This document shows, one piece after another, positions 41,569 to 48,452 of a stretch of DNA of 64,000 nt. The stretch spans positions 124,001-188,000 of the forward strand of contig NZ_DJUW01000015.1 in the NCBI RefSeq assembly GCF_002440635.1. The letters run 5' to 3'. The stretch's first letter is position 1; the number at the start of each line of letters is the position of its first letter. This stretch comes from Novosphingobium sp. UBA6272 (GTDB lineage: Bacteria > Pseudomonadota > Alphaproteobacteria > Sphingomonadales > Sphingomonadaceae). The position numbers and the translations under genes were made by a program. The notes under the pieces are model-generated. The model was not told the DNA's origin. It made no database searches and saw only the letters and a list, made by a program, of their open reading frames with translations.

Positions 41569-41747
41569 GGTTCACGCAGAGGGCGCAGAGAAGAAAGTGG
41601 AGGCGCAGAGATGTCGTGCTTCCGGCGAAGCCGATCTAGCTCTTCAATATTTCGCCAAACGCAACGTCAAAGAACAGAGGCTGAGCCTTCGGCTCAGGGG
41701 AACGCCTCTGCGCCTCTATCTTTTTCTCTGCGCCCTCTGCGTGAACC
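41569..41747. repeat. long-armed inverted-repeat element (MITE-like), copy 1
   Basis: A 179-base element bounded by GGTTCAC and GTGAACC. The outer 23 or so bases of the arms (GGTTCACGCAGAGGGCG onward) are identical, and complementarity of about 90% continues to roughly 42 bases. The arms are purine-rich on one strand and pyrimidine-rich on the other. The interior has a CTGAGCC-TTC-GGCTCAG hairpin (41681-41697) and a core TTTCGCC...ACGCAACGTC shared with the element at 44243. It lies between the converging map and ccmB genes and encodes no protein. Confidence 0.75.
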
Positions 41748-41750
41748 CTC

Positions 41751-42407
41751 TTAACTTCTTCCAGCCCGGATCGCCGCTCCTGCCGCGAAGGGCGTGATCG
41801 CCAGCAGCACCAGACTGAACGCGGCGGTCAGGCCCAGGCCGCTTTCGCCGCCGATCGCAAGACTGCCCGCGCCGAATACCAGCAGCGGCACAGCCAGCGG
41901 GATCGCCATCAGGCCGCCCAGCGCTGCGCCGCCGCGCAGGCCGGCGGTGATCGCGGCGACCAGTACGCCGAGCGCGGCCAGCCCCGGGGTTCCGGCCAGC
42001 AGTCCCAGTTCGACCAGCCACAGCGTTTGCCCATCGATCCCGACCAGCGCGGAGGCGGGCAGGGCGGCCAGCATCAGCGGCGGCCCGAAGCTGAGCCAGT
42101 GCGCCAGCACCCGCACACTTACCAGCAGTTCCTCGCTGATCCCGCGCAGTGCCCACTGATCGAACATGCCGAGCTCAAGGTCCGGCTCGATCAGCCGGTC
42201 GAGCGGCAGGATCGCGGCGAGCAGCGCCGCCACCCAGATCACCCCGCCCCCGGTCCGCGCCATTACGGGCGCATCGGGACCGACCGCGAACGGATAGAGC
42301 ATCGCGACCGCCAGGAAGAACAGCACCGGCAACAGCGCCCCGCCGCGCCGTCCGCCCAGCAGCAGCTGCGCCAGATCGCGGCGGAGGAGGGCCAAGAGCA
42401 TGCTCAT
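41751..42407 (-). CDS. ccmB: heme exporter protein CcmB
   Basis: A 218-residue membrane subunit of the CcmAB(CD) ABC transporter needed for cytochrome c maturation. It has six hydrophobic segments and the CcmB patterns LLLGGRRGGALLPVLFFLAVAMLYPFAVGP and DLELGMFDQWALRG. The ATG overlaps the ccmA stop (ATGA). Its ribosome binding site GGAAGGGG is the arm of a hairpin repeat (42414-42434). CcmC and later ccm genes are not in the window. Confidence 0.93.
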   Translation of the reverse strand: MSMLLALLRRDLAQLLLGGRRGGALLPVLFFLAVAMLYPFAVGPDAPVMARTGGGVIWVAALLAAILPLDRLIEPDLELGMFDQWALRGISEELLVSVRVLAHWLSFGPPLMLAALPASALVGIDGQTLWLVELGLLAGTPGLAALGVLVAAITAGLRGGAALGGLMAIPLAVPLLVFGAGSLAIGGESGLGLTAAFSLVLLAITPFAAGAAIRAGRS

Positions 42408-43006
42408 GAAAGCCCCTTCCCCGACGGGGAAGGGAGAAAGTCTGACAATTCGATCCGGGTCATGCCAGCCAAGGTGAACGGCTGGTGCGAGGCGATCACT
42501 GCAATCCCGCCCTCGGTGCAATGCTCGGCTACCAGCGTCTCGACCAGCGCGGTGCCCTTGGCGTCGAGCCCGTTGAGCGGCTCGTCCAGCAACCAGATCG
42601 GCGCGCCTTGCCCGATCAGCCGGGCCAGCGCCGCGCGCTTTTTCTGCCCGGTGGAAAGATAGCGCACCGGAATGTCCATCAACGCGGCAATGCCCAGCCG
42701 CGCTGCCTGGAAATCCGCCGGCCCGTCGAGCCGCTGCCAAAAGGCCAGAGCCTGGCCCAGCGGCAGATGCGGGTCGAGCGCCGGGCGCTCGTCGACCAGG
42801 GCGATGGCTCCTGCGCGCTCGACCGTTCCGGCATAGGGGGCGAGCAGTCCGGCCAGGATCCGGATCAAGCTCGACTTGCCGATCCCGTTGGCTCCGCCCA
42901 GCTGCAGCGCCTCGCCCGGACCCAGCGCGAACCCCAGCCGCGCGAACAGCAGCCGGTCGCCGCGGCGGCACGCAAGGTCTTGGGCGGCGATACGGCACTC
43001 TTGCAT
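42404..43006 (-). CDS. ccmA: heme exporter ATP-binding protein CcmA
   Basis: A 200-residue ABC ATPase partner of CcmB. The Walker A is GGANGIGKSSLIRILAG, with Ala in place of the usual Pro. The signature is LSTGQKKRAALARL, the Walker B is WLLDEPLNGLD and the H-loop is VIASHQPF. The last eight codons (SPSGKGLS) are read from a GC-rich hairpin repeat. The ATG at 43006 has only a weak ribosome binding site. It is divergent from the pterin dehydratase gene across 48 bases. Confidence 0.92.
   Translation of the reverse strand: MQECRIAAQDLACRRGDRLLFARLGFALGPGEALQLGGANGIGKSSLIRILAGLLAPYAGTVERAGAIALVDERPALDPHLPLGQALAFWQRLDGPADFQAARLGIAALMDIPVRYLSTGQKKRAALARLIGQGAPIWLLDEPLNGLDAKGTALVETLVAEHCTEGGIAVIASHQPFTLAGMTRIELSDFLPSPSGKGLS
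42414..42434. repeat. hairpin repeat overlapping the ccmA-ccmB junction
   Basis: The arms CCCTTCCCC (42414-42422) and GGGGAAGGG (42426-42434) are identical to the copy at 38857-38877. The repeat lies inside the ccmA reading frame and supplies the Shine-Dalgarno sequence of ccmB, so it cannot be a simple terminator. Confidence 0.75.
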
Positions 43007-43054
43007 GGGCCAGCGCGATAGGGGAAAGCATGGGGTCTGCCAAGGAGAGCGCAC

Positions 43055-43345
43055 GTGTCCATCCCCCGTCTGACCCAAGCCGAAGTCGATAGCCTCCTTA
43101 CCGAAGTACCGGGCTGGACCCTGCGCGAGGACGGCAAGGCGATTGTCTGCAGTTTCAAGTTCAAGGATTTCAACCAGGCCTTCGGCTTCATGACCCGCGT
43201 TGCGCTCTATGCCGACAAACATGACCACCACCCGGAATGGTTCAACGTCTACAACCGGGTCGAGATGACGCTGACCACCCACGATGCCGATGGCCTGAGT
43301 GCGCGCGATGCAGCGATGGCGCGGGCGATCGAGGGCTACCTGTAG
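43055..43345 (+). CDS. phhB: 4a-hydroxytetrahydrobiopterin dehydratase
   Basis: A 96-residue pterin-4a-carbinolamine dehydratase that recycles the pterin cofactor of aromatic amino-acid hydroxylases. The active-site histidines are in YADKHDHHPEWFNVYNRV, with the family's FNQAFGFMTRVALYA helix and LTTHDADGLSARD. The GTG start is preceded by AAGGAGAG. No phenylalanine hydroxylase gene lies in the window. Its stop overlaps the next GTG (TAGTG). Confidence 0.95.
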   Translation: MSIPRLTQAEVDSLLTEVPGWTLREDGKAIVCSFKFKDFNQAFGFMTRVALYADKHDHHPEWFNVYNRVEMTLTTHDADGLSARDAAMARAIEGYL

Positions 43346-43731
43346 TGGCGCGGGCGCGCTGCTCGTGCGGGCAGCTGGGAATCGAGATCGAGGGCGATCC
43401 AGTGCTCAATGCGCTGTGCCATTGTACTGACTGCCGGCGCCGCACCGGCAGCGCATTTGGCTGGCAGGCTTATTTTTTGGAAGGTCAGCTTACCGGAAAG
43501 AGCGGCACAGCCAAGGCGCGCCCGGTGCCAGTCGCCGAACCGCAGGTCCGTCACTTCTGCCCGGATTGCGGCACGACCGTCTGGTGGACTTCAGGAACCG
43601 CGCCGGGAATGGTGGGTGTGGCTGGCGGAACGTTTGATCCCGGTGTGCTCGGTGAACCGATTGCATCTTACCGTGATGAGAACCGGTGCGTCTGGCTAAG
43701 CACGCCGGAAGGCTGGACGATCTATCCGTGA
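43345..43731 (+). CDS. GFA-family zinc-binding protein
   Basis: A 128-residue protein of the Gfa (CENP-V/GFA) fold with three cysteine groups for two zinc ions: CSCGQ near the start, ALCHCTDCRRRTGSAF, and HFCPDCGTTVWW. Members were named for glutathione-dependent formaldehyde activation, but most have no proven reaction. The GTG start is embedded in the phhB stop and its own stop overlaps the next GTG, so the three genes form one coupled operon. Confidence 0.88.
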   Translation: MARARCSCGQLGIEIEGDPVLNALCHCTDCRRRTGSAFGWQAYFLEGQLTGKSGTAKARPVPVAEPQVRHFCPDCGTTVWWTSGTAPGMVGVAGGTFDPGVLGEPIASYRDENRCVWLSTPEGWTIYP

Positions 43732-44234
43732 CCGGCTGGGTCGCCCTGCTGCGCGCGGTCAATGTCGGCGGCAACAACAAGATTCCGATGGTCGAACTGG
43801 CGGCGCTGGCCGGGCGGCTGGGGCTTATGCAAGCGCGGACCTATATCGCCAGCGGGAACCTGATCTTCGCCAGTGCGCTGGGGGAGCATGATCTGCGTGG
43901 GCTGATCGAGGATGGAATCGAAGCGGAGTTCGGCACGCGGATCGGGGTGTTGGTGCGCAGCGCGGAGGAACTGGCCGACGTGGCTGCGTGCTGCCCCTGG
44001 CCGGAGCGTGCCGGGAACCGGGTGGTCGTGCTGTTCACCGATGTGGAGCCCTCGCTGGACGGGGTGCGCAATCAGGCGGGTGAAGTGCTGGCACTTGGGC
44101 GGCGCGAGATCTTTATCGACTATGACGAGGGGATGGGCACTTCGAAGCTGGCGGTCCCGGCTGCCAAGTCGGGGACGGCGCGGAACATGAATACGGTGCG
44201 GAAGCTGGCAGAGCTGGCTGGGTCGCTGATCTAA
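43728..44234 (+). CDS. DUF1697 family protein
   Basis: A 168-residue protein matching DUF1697: VALLRAVNVGGNNKIPMVEL at the start, RTYIASGNLIFAS, and the C-terminal KSGTARNMNTVRKLAELA. The function of the family is unknown. The GTG start overlaps the GFA gene stop. It is the last gene before an inverted-repeat element. Confidence 0.88.
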   Translation: MTGWVALLRAVNVGGNNKIPMVELAALAGRLGLMQARTYIASGNLIFASALGEHDLRGLIEDGIEAEFGTRIGVLVRSAEELADVAACCPWPERAGNRVVVLFTDVEPSLDGVRNQAGEVLALGRREIFIDYDEGMGTSKLAVPAAKSGTARNMNTVRKLAELAGSLI

Positions 44235-44242
44235 TCCATATT

Positions 44243-44398
44243 GGTTCACACGAAGACACGAAGGACACGAAGAGGCCGTTTTTGGACGCAGGTCTCATTC
44301 ATTCAATCCGGCGTTTCGACCTGCAAGAACGTCAGATTGGAAGCGCGTTTTCGCCGCAGACGCAACGTCTTCGTGATCTTCGTGTCTTCGTGTGAACC
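44243..44398. repeat. long-armed inverted-repeat element (MITE-like), copy 2
   Basis: A 156-base element with ends GGTTCAC / GTGAACC. The arms of about 31 bases differ at two positions and are built of the repeated word CACGAAG (ACACGAAGACACGAAGGACACGAAG region). The interior near the right arm has TTTTCGCC...ACGCAACGTC, matching the core of the element at 41569. It lies between the converging DUF1697 and SDR genes; the SDR stop codon begins at the next base. No coding frame. Confidence 0.75.
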
Positions 44399-45208
44399 CT
44401 ATTTCCCGCCAAGCGGCTGCCCACTGGCCTTGGTCATCTTGCGCAACCTTCCCGGCATCCAGCGCGCCGCGAAGGCCAGGCGATGGGCGCTTTTGCCGAC
44501 GCGATTGTGCAAGGTATCACTATGGACAGCTTTCCACGCTGCCTCGGCGACATCGCCGACCGGCGAAATCTCCAGCCCGGCTTCCTGCACCCGGCTGCGG
44601 ATATCCTCGTTGCTCTGCTGGTTGGGGTTCATGTCGATCAGCGGTGTGTCGATGAAGCCCGGCATCAGGTCGCAGACCTTGATTTCGTCCGGCGCCCATT
44701 CGGCATCGAGGCATTCGGTGATCGCCCGGACCCCGAACTTGGTCGCCGAATAGACCGAGGCCCCCGGCGTGCCATAAATCCCCGCCGCGCTGGCGGTGCT
44801 CAGCAGGCACGATCCCGGCGCGCTGGCCTTGAGCCAGGGGTGCGCCGCCTGCGCGCCGAACAGCACGCCTTTGAGGTTGATATCCAGACAGCGCTGGATT
44901 TCGGCCACGTTGTTCTCGATCAGCGGGCCGCCGAGCGGGATCCCGGCGTTGTTGAACACCACGTCGATCTTGCCGCCGCTGGCCTTGGCGCAATCGGCCA
45001 GCGCCGCATCCCAGGCCGAGCGATCACGCACGTCGAGCTTGTGAACCGAACTGTGCCCCGCCGGAAGCATGGCCGCAGTTTCGCGCGCGCCGGCCTCGTT
45101 GATGTCGGCAAGCCCGACAAACCAGCCCTGTCCGCCAAACTTCAGTGCCACCGCCCGGCCGATGCCGGATGCCCCGCCGGTGATGAAAATCGTCTTGTGC
45201 GCAGCCAT
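44399..45208 (-). CDS. SDR-family oxidoreductase
   Basis: A 269-residue classical short-chain dehydrogenase. The cofactor motif is FITGGASGIGRAVALKF, with LADINEAG after beta-2 (favouring NAD+). NNAGIPLGG and the catalytic YSATKFGVRA follow; the C-terminal 60 residues are basic. GGGAGAGGG precedes the ATG. A CTGACA-N4-TGTCAG palindrome lies 20 bases upstream, so it is probably under a dedicated repressor. The substrate is unknown. Confidence 0.88.
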   Translation of the reverse strand: MAAHKTIFITGGASGIGRAVALKFGGQGWFVGLADINEAGARETAAMLPAGHSSVHKLDVRDRSAWDAALADCAKASGGKIDVVFNNAGIPLGGPLIENNVAEIQRCLDINLKGVLFGAQAAHPWLKASAPGSCLLSTASAAGIYGTPGASVYSATKFGVRAITECLDAEWAPDEIKVCDLMPGFIDTPLIDMNPNQQSNEDIRSRVQEAGLEISPVGDVAEAAWKAVHSDTLHNRVGKSAHRLAFAARWMPGRLRKMTKASGQPLGGK

Positions 45209-45227
45209 CGCCCTCTCCCGAATCGAA

Positions 45228-45243
45228 CTGACATTGTTGTCAG
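45228..45243. promoter_or_regulatory. palindromic operator upstream of SDR gene
   Basis: CTGACA-TTGT-TGTCAG is a perfect 6-bp inverted repeat with a 4-base spacer. It fills most of the 41-base gap between the SDR start and the stop of the glycosylase gene upstream. This is the usual geometry of TetR-type operators; no TetR gene is adjacent. Confidence 0.45.
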
Positions 45244-45249
45244 CAGTGC

Positions 45250-45867
45250 TTACAGCGCCGGGTTGTTATAGCAATGCCAGGTGAAGATCGCCGCGGCGCC
45301 GCGGTGCGGGCGCCAGGCCTCGGCGAGTTCGCGGGTCGCTTTCTCGCTGGGTCGTTCCTCCAGACCGAGCAATTTGCCTAGCCCGGCCTGAACCGCCAAA
45401 TCACCCGCGGGCCAGATGTCGGGGCGGCCTTCGGCGAACAGCAGGTAGATTTCGGCCGACCAACGGCCAATCCCCTTGATCAGGGTCAGTTGGGCGATGG
45501 CTTCCTCATCGTCGCTGGGCAGGTTGTCGAAATCGAGGCTGCCGGTCACCACCAGTTCGCACAAGGACCGCATGTAGCCCTGCTTTTGCCGCGACAGGCC
45601 GCAGGCGCGCAGCGTGTCGAAATCGGAATCGAGCACGCGGTGCGGGTCGAGGTCCTCGCCCACATGGGCCTCGAACTTGCGCCACATCGAAGCCGCTGCG
45701 GCGACGCTGACCTGCTGGCCGACGATCGTCCGCATCAGGGTGCCGTATCCGGTCGGCCGGATCCGCGGCTCGGGATAACCGACGCGTTCGACCGCCAGTG
45801 CGATCTTCGGCTCCAGCGCCGATACCGCATCTAGTCCCGCCCTGATCTGCTTCGCACTCAAACTCAT
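45250..45867 (-). CDS. DNA-3-methyladenine glycosylase II (AlkA-type)
   Basis: A 205-residue HhH-GPD base-excision glycosylase removing alkylated purines. The helix-hairpin-helix is in LTLIKGIGRWSAEIYLLFA and the catalytic aspartate in WPAGDLAVQAGLG. TIVGQQVSVAAAASMWRKF is the family's first conserved helix. It lacks the N-terminal TBP-like domain of E. coli AlkA. ATG 45867 is preferred; an in-frame start 51 bases upstream is possible. It is divergent from the ferredoxin gene. Confidence 0.9.
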   Translation of the reverse strand: MSLSAKQIRAGLDAVSALEPKIALAVERVGYPEPRIRPTGYGTLMRTIVGQQVSVAAAASMWRKFEAHVGEDLDPHRVLDSDFDTLRACGLSRQKQGYMRSLCELVVTGSLDFDNLPSDDEEAIAQLTLIKGIGRWSAEIYLLFAEGRPDIWPAGDLAVQAGLGKLLGLEERPSEKATRELAEAWRPHRGAAAIFTWHCYNNPAL

Positions 45868-45957
45868 TGCCGCGTCCCGCTTGCCAAACTTCTGGCGAGT
45901 GGTTAGCAGCCCGGCCAAAGCGCCGATAGGGGGCGCTCCACAAGAGGATCGACGAAT

Positions 45958-46275
45958 ATGCCCAAGCTTGTCGTGGTCAATCGGGCCGGTGAGGAAAAGC
46001 AGATCGAAGCCAGCGCCGGGGTTTCCGTGATGGAAGCGATCCGCGACAACGGCTTTGACGAATTGCTGGCGCTGTGCGGTGGATGCTGCTCATGCGCCAC
46101 CTGCCATGTCTATGTCGACCCGGCCTTTGCCGACAAGGTGACCCCGCTGTCGGAAGACGAGAACGACCTGCTCGATTCGACCGATCACCGCACCGAAATG
46201 TCGCGGCTGTCGTGCCAGCTGGAAATCAGCGACGCGCTCGACGGCCTCAAGGTGACGATCGCTCCCGAAGACTGA
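45958..46275 (+). CDS. [2Fe-2S] ferredoxin, adrenodoxin type
   Basis: A 105-residue electron carrier. Cluster ligands follow the C-x5-C-x2-C...C pattern: Cys40, Cys46, Cys49 and Cys86 (LCGGCCSCATCHVYV and RLSCQLEI). Two further cysteines (43, 44) lie inside the loop. Such ferredoxins serve cytochrome P450s or Fe-S assembly; no P450 or isc gene is near, so its partner is unknown. It has its own short promoter region shared with the glycosylase gene. Confidence 0.93.
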   Translation: MPKLVVVNRAGEEKQIEASAGVSVMEAIRDNGFDELLALCGGCCSCATCHVYVDPAFADKVTPLSEDENDLLDSTDHRTEMSRLSCQLEISDALDGLKVTIAPED

Positions 46276-46337
46276 GTTTCACGCGGCAAAGCGCAAATCG
46301 ATTGCGCGGCGGCCCATGCAAACCTAACTCTGACGGC

Positions 46338-47345
46338 ATGAACGCACCATCCGCGAGAACCGACACGCTTGAACTGATCGGCAACACCCCGCTGGTCCTG
46401 CTCGAAGGGCCGAGCGAGGCCGCTGGCTGCGAGATCTGGGGCAAGTGCGAATTCGCCAACCCCGGTGCCTCGGTCAAGGACCGGGCCGCGCTGTGGATCG
46501 TCCGCGATGCCGAGGAAAAGGGCCTGCTCAGGCCCGGCGGGACGATTGTCGAAGGGACCGCCGGCAATACCGGGATCGGGATCGCGCTGGTCGCCAATGC
46601 GCTCGGCTACAAGACCGTGATCGTCATGCCGGAGAACCAGTCCAAGGAAAAGATGGACACGTTGCGCGCGCTGGGGGCCGAGTTGGTTCTGGTTCCGCCC
46701 GCGCCATTCTCCAATCCCGGGCACTTCGTCCACACCTCGCGTCGGCTGGCCGAAGAGACCGAAGGCGCGGTCTGGGCCAACCAATTCGACAATATCGCCA
46801 ACCGCAAGGCCCACATCGAAAGCACCGCGCCTGAAATCTGGGAGCAGCTCGAAGGCCGGGTTGACGGCTTTACTTGCGCTGCCGGGACCGGCGGGACGAT
46901 CGCCGGGGTCGGACTTGGCCTGAAAGCCTTCGATGAAAGCATTCGCATCGCCCTGACCGACCCGCATGGCGCGGCGCTCTACAACTACTACGCCCACGGC
47001 GAACTCAAGGCCGAGGGCAATTCGGTGGCCGAAGGGATCGGGCAGGGCCGGATCACCGCCAATCTGGAAGGCGCGCCGATAGACACCCAGTTCCGCATTT
47101 CCGACGACGAAGGGCTCGATTGGGTCGCCCGGCTGCTCAAGGAAGAAGGGCTTTGCCTGGGCTTGTCATCGGGCATCAATGTTGCCGGAGCGGTTGAACT
47201 GGGCCGGCAGCTGGTGGCCGAAGGACGCGAGAATCCCCGCGTCGCGACGATCCTGTGCGACACCGGTTTCCGCTACCTGTCCAGCCTCTACAACGCGGAA
47301 TGGCTGAAATCCAAGGGTCTCCCGGTCTTCCCCTGGCTCGCCTGA
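46338..47345 (+). CDS. cysK: cysteine synthase A
   Basis: A 335-residue PLP-dependent O-acetylserine sulfhydrylase making cysteine from sulfide. The PLP lysine is Lys47 in FANPGASVKDRAAL, the substrate loop is EGTAGNTGIGIAL, and the phosphate-binding loop is CAAGTGGTIAG. The family start is at ATG 46338. Its 62-base leader holds the hairpin GCGCAA-ATCGA-TTGCGC (46291-46307), a possible regulatory site. Cystathionine beta-synthase-like activity is a lesser alternative. Confidence 0.92.
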   Translation: MNAPSARTDTLELIGNTPLVLLEGPSEAAGCEIWGKCEFANPGASVKDRAALWIVRDAEEKGLLRPGGTIVEGTAGNTGIGIALVANALGYKTVIVMPENQSKEKMDTLRALGAELVLVPPAPFSNPGHFVHTSRRLAEETEGAVWANQFDNIANRKAHIESTAPEIWEQLEGRVDGFTCAAGTGGTIAGVGLGLKAFDESIRIALTDPHGAALYNYYAHGELKAEGNSVAEGIGQGRITANLEGAPIDTQFRISDDEGLDWVARLLKEEGLCLGLSSGINVAGAVELGRQLVAEGRENPRVATILCDTGFRYLSSLYNAEWLKSKGLPVFPWLA

Positions 47346-47365
47346 TCGGCTAACATCGTCGCAGA

Positions 47366-47713
47366 ATGGCAACACAACCGCCACGAAGGGTCACACCACC
47401 GCTATCCGGTCCGCAGCATTTCGTGCCGCCATCGGCGCGCGAATTGCGCGCGCAGGCCGTGCAACGGTTGCAGACCGGGCTGTTCGGGATTGCTGCAATC
47501 CTGCTGGTCGTCGGCCTCGCCAACATCATCAATGATCGGGCACGGATGGCTGAGGAAGCCGGCCAAACCCCGGCGGCCCAGGCTTCGGCCAGCGCATCAG
47601 CGACCAATTCCGATCCGCTTGCCGATATCGGCGTGGTTCCCTCGGCCGTGCCGAGCGAGGCTTCAAGTACAGCGGCCAACCCGGCCACGCCGGCGGTGAA
47701 TGCTCCGCGTTAA
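47366..47713 (+). CDS. uncharacterised single-pass membrane protein
   Basis: A 115-residue protein I do not recognise. A Pro-rich N-terminus (residues 1-25) is followed by a helix ARELRAQAVQRLQ, one transmembrane segment (LFGIAAILLVVGLANII, about 39-55) and an Ala/Ser/Pro-rich tail that would face the periplasm. It starts 20 bases after cysK and overlaps the next gene by 14 bases, so the two are probably co-expressed. Confidence 0.7.
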   Translation: MATQPPRRVTPPLSGPQHFVPPSARELRAQAVQRLQTGLFGIAAILLVVGLANIINDRARMAEEAGQTPAAQASASASATNSDPLADIGVVPSAVPSEASSTAANPATPAVNAPR

Positions 47714-48452
47714 GCGCTCCACCGGCTGGATCATCGGTGCCCTGATTGCCGCCGCGATCTCCGCGCTGGTGTGGTGGACCGCACCGCGCGCGGAGAAACC
47801 CGGCGAACCCATCGGTCTGTTCACCACCCTGCCGATCCTTTGGTCCGAAAGTCCGGACCTGTCCGTGTCGCTCAATCCCGCTGTCGAACCGCACTGGGCC
47901 AAGGGCGTCCTGGCCGCGACCGGCGCGATCGAGCCGATTGACGTCCTGTCCGGTCCGTCGGGGCAGGCCCCGCTTGATCGGGTTCGCCGCCTCGTCATGG
48001 CGCAGCCGCGGGTCTTGGGGCCGCAGGAGAACGTCGCGCTCGATCAATGGGTTCGGGGCGGGGGACATTTGCTGCTGCTGGCAGACCCCGCGCTGACCGA
48101 GGAGTCCGCCTTCCCGCTGGCCGATCCGCGCCGGCCCCAGGCGGTGGTCCTGCTTTCGCCGATCCTGAACCGCTGGGGACTGGACCTGCGTTTCGACGAT
48201 GGCCAGCAACTGGGTGAGACCAGCCGCGAGGTGATGGGGGTGGCCATGCCGGTCAACCTGCCGGGCCATTTCATGACCAGAGGGCAAGCCAACTGCCGCC
48301 TTTGGGCTGATGGTCTGGCGGTAACCTGCGCGATCGGGAAGGGGCGGGTAGTCGCATTGGCCGACGCCGCCGTGCTGGAGCGCGAAGATCCTGAAGGTAC
48401 GCGGGCCAAGGCCCTAAAGGCGCTGCTCGAAATGGCCTTCGCCGCGCGTTGA
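47700..48452 (+). CDS. membrane-anchored protein, DUF4350-like
   Basis: A 250-residue protein with an N-terminal membrane anchor (STGWIIGALIAAAISALVWW, about residues 7-26) and a soluble periplasmic part. LLVMAQPRVLGPQENVALDQ-type sequence followed by WVRGGGHLLLLADP resembles the DUF4350/GldG-like fold, which often accompanies ABC or ATPase membrane complexes. Later segments (AIGKGRVVALADAAVLERED) also fit that fold. The call is tentative. It overlaps the small upstream membrane protein gene by 14 bases and precedes the mra leader. Confidence 0.65.
   Translation: MLRVKRSTGWIIGALIAAAISALVWWTAPRAEKPGEPIGLFTTLPILWSESPDLSVSLNPAVEPHWAKGVLAATGAIEPIDVLSGPSGQAPLDRVRRLVMAQPRVLGPQENVALDQWVRGGGHLLLLADPALTEESAFPLADPRRPQAVVLLSPILNRWGLDLRFDDGQQLGETSREVMGVAMPVNLPGHFMTRGQANCRLWADGLAVTCAIGKGRVVALADAAVLEREDPEGTRAKALKALLEMAFAAR

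Noticed and set aside
41569..41747. Element at 41569 as a CRISPR or tandem-repeat array
   Set aside because: The repeated GCAGAG words are within two inverted arms, not evenly spaced direct repeats with unique spacers.
46291..46307. GCGCAA-ATCGA-TTGCGC palindrome before cysK as a CysB or CymR-type operator
   Set aside because: Position is suggestive, but the motif matches no regulator I know and no partner site is visible; noted only in the cysK entry.
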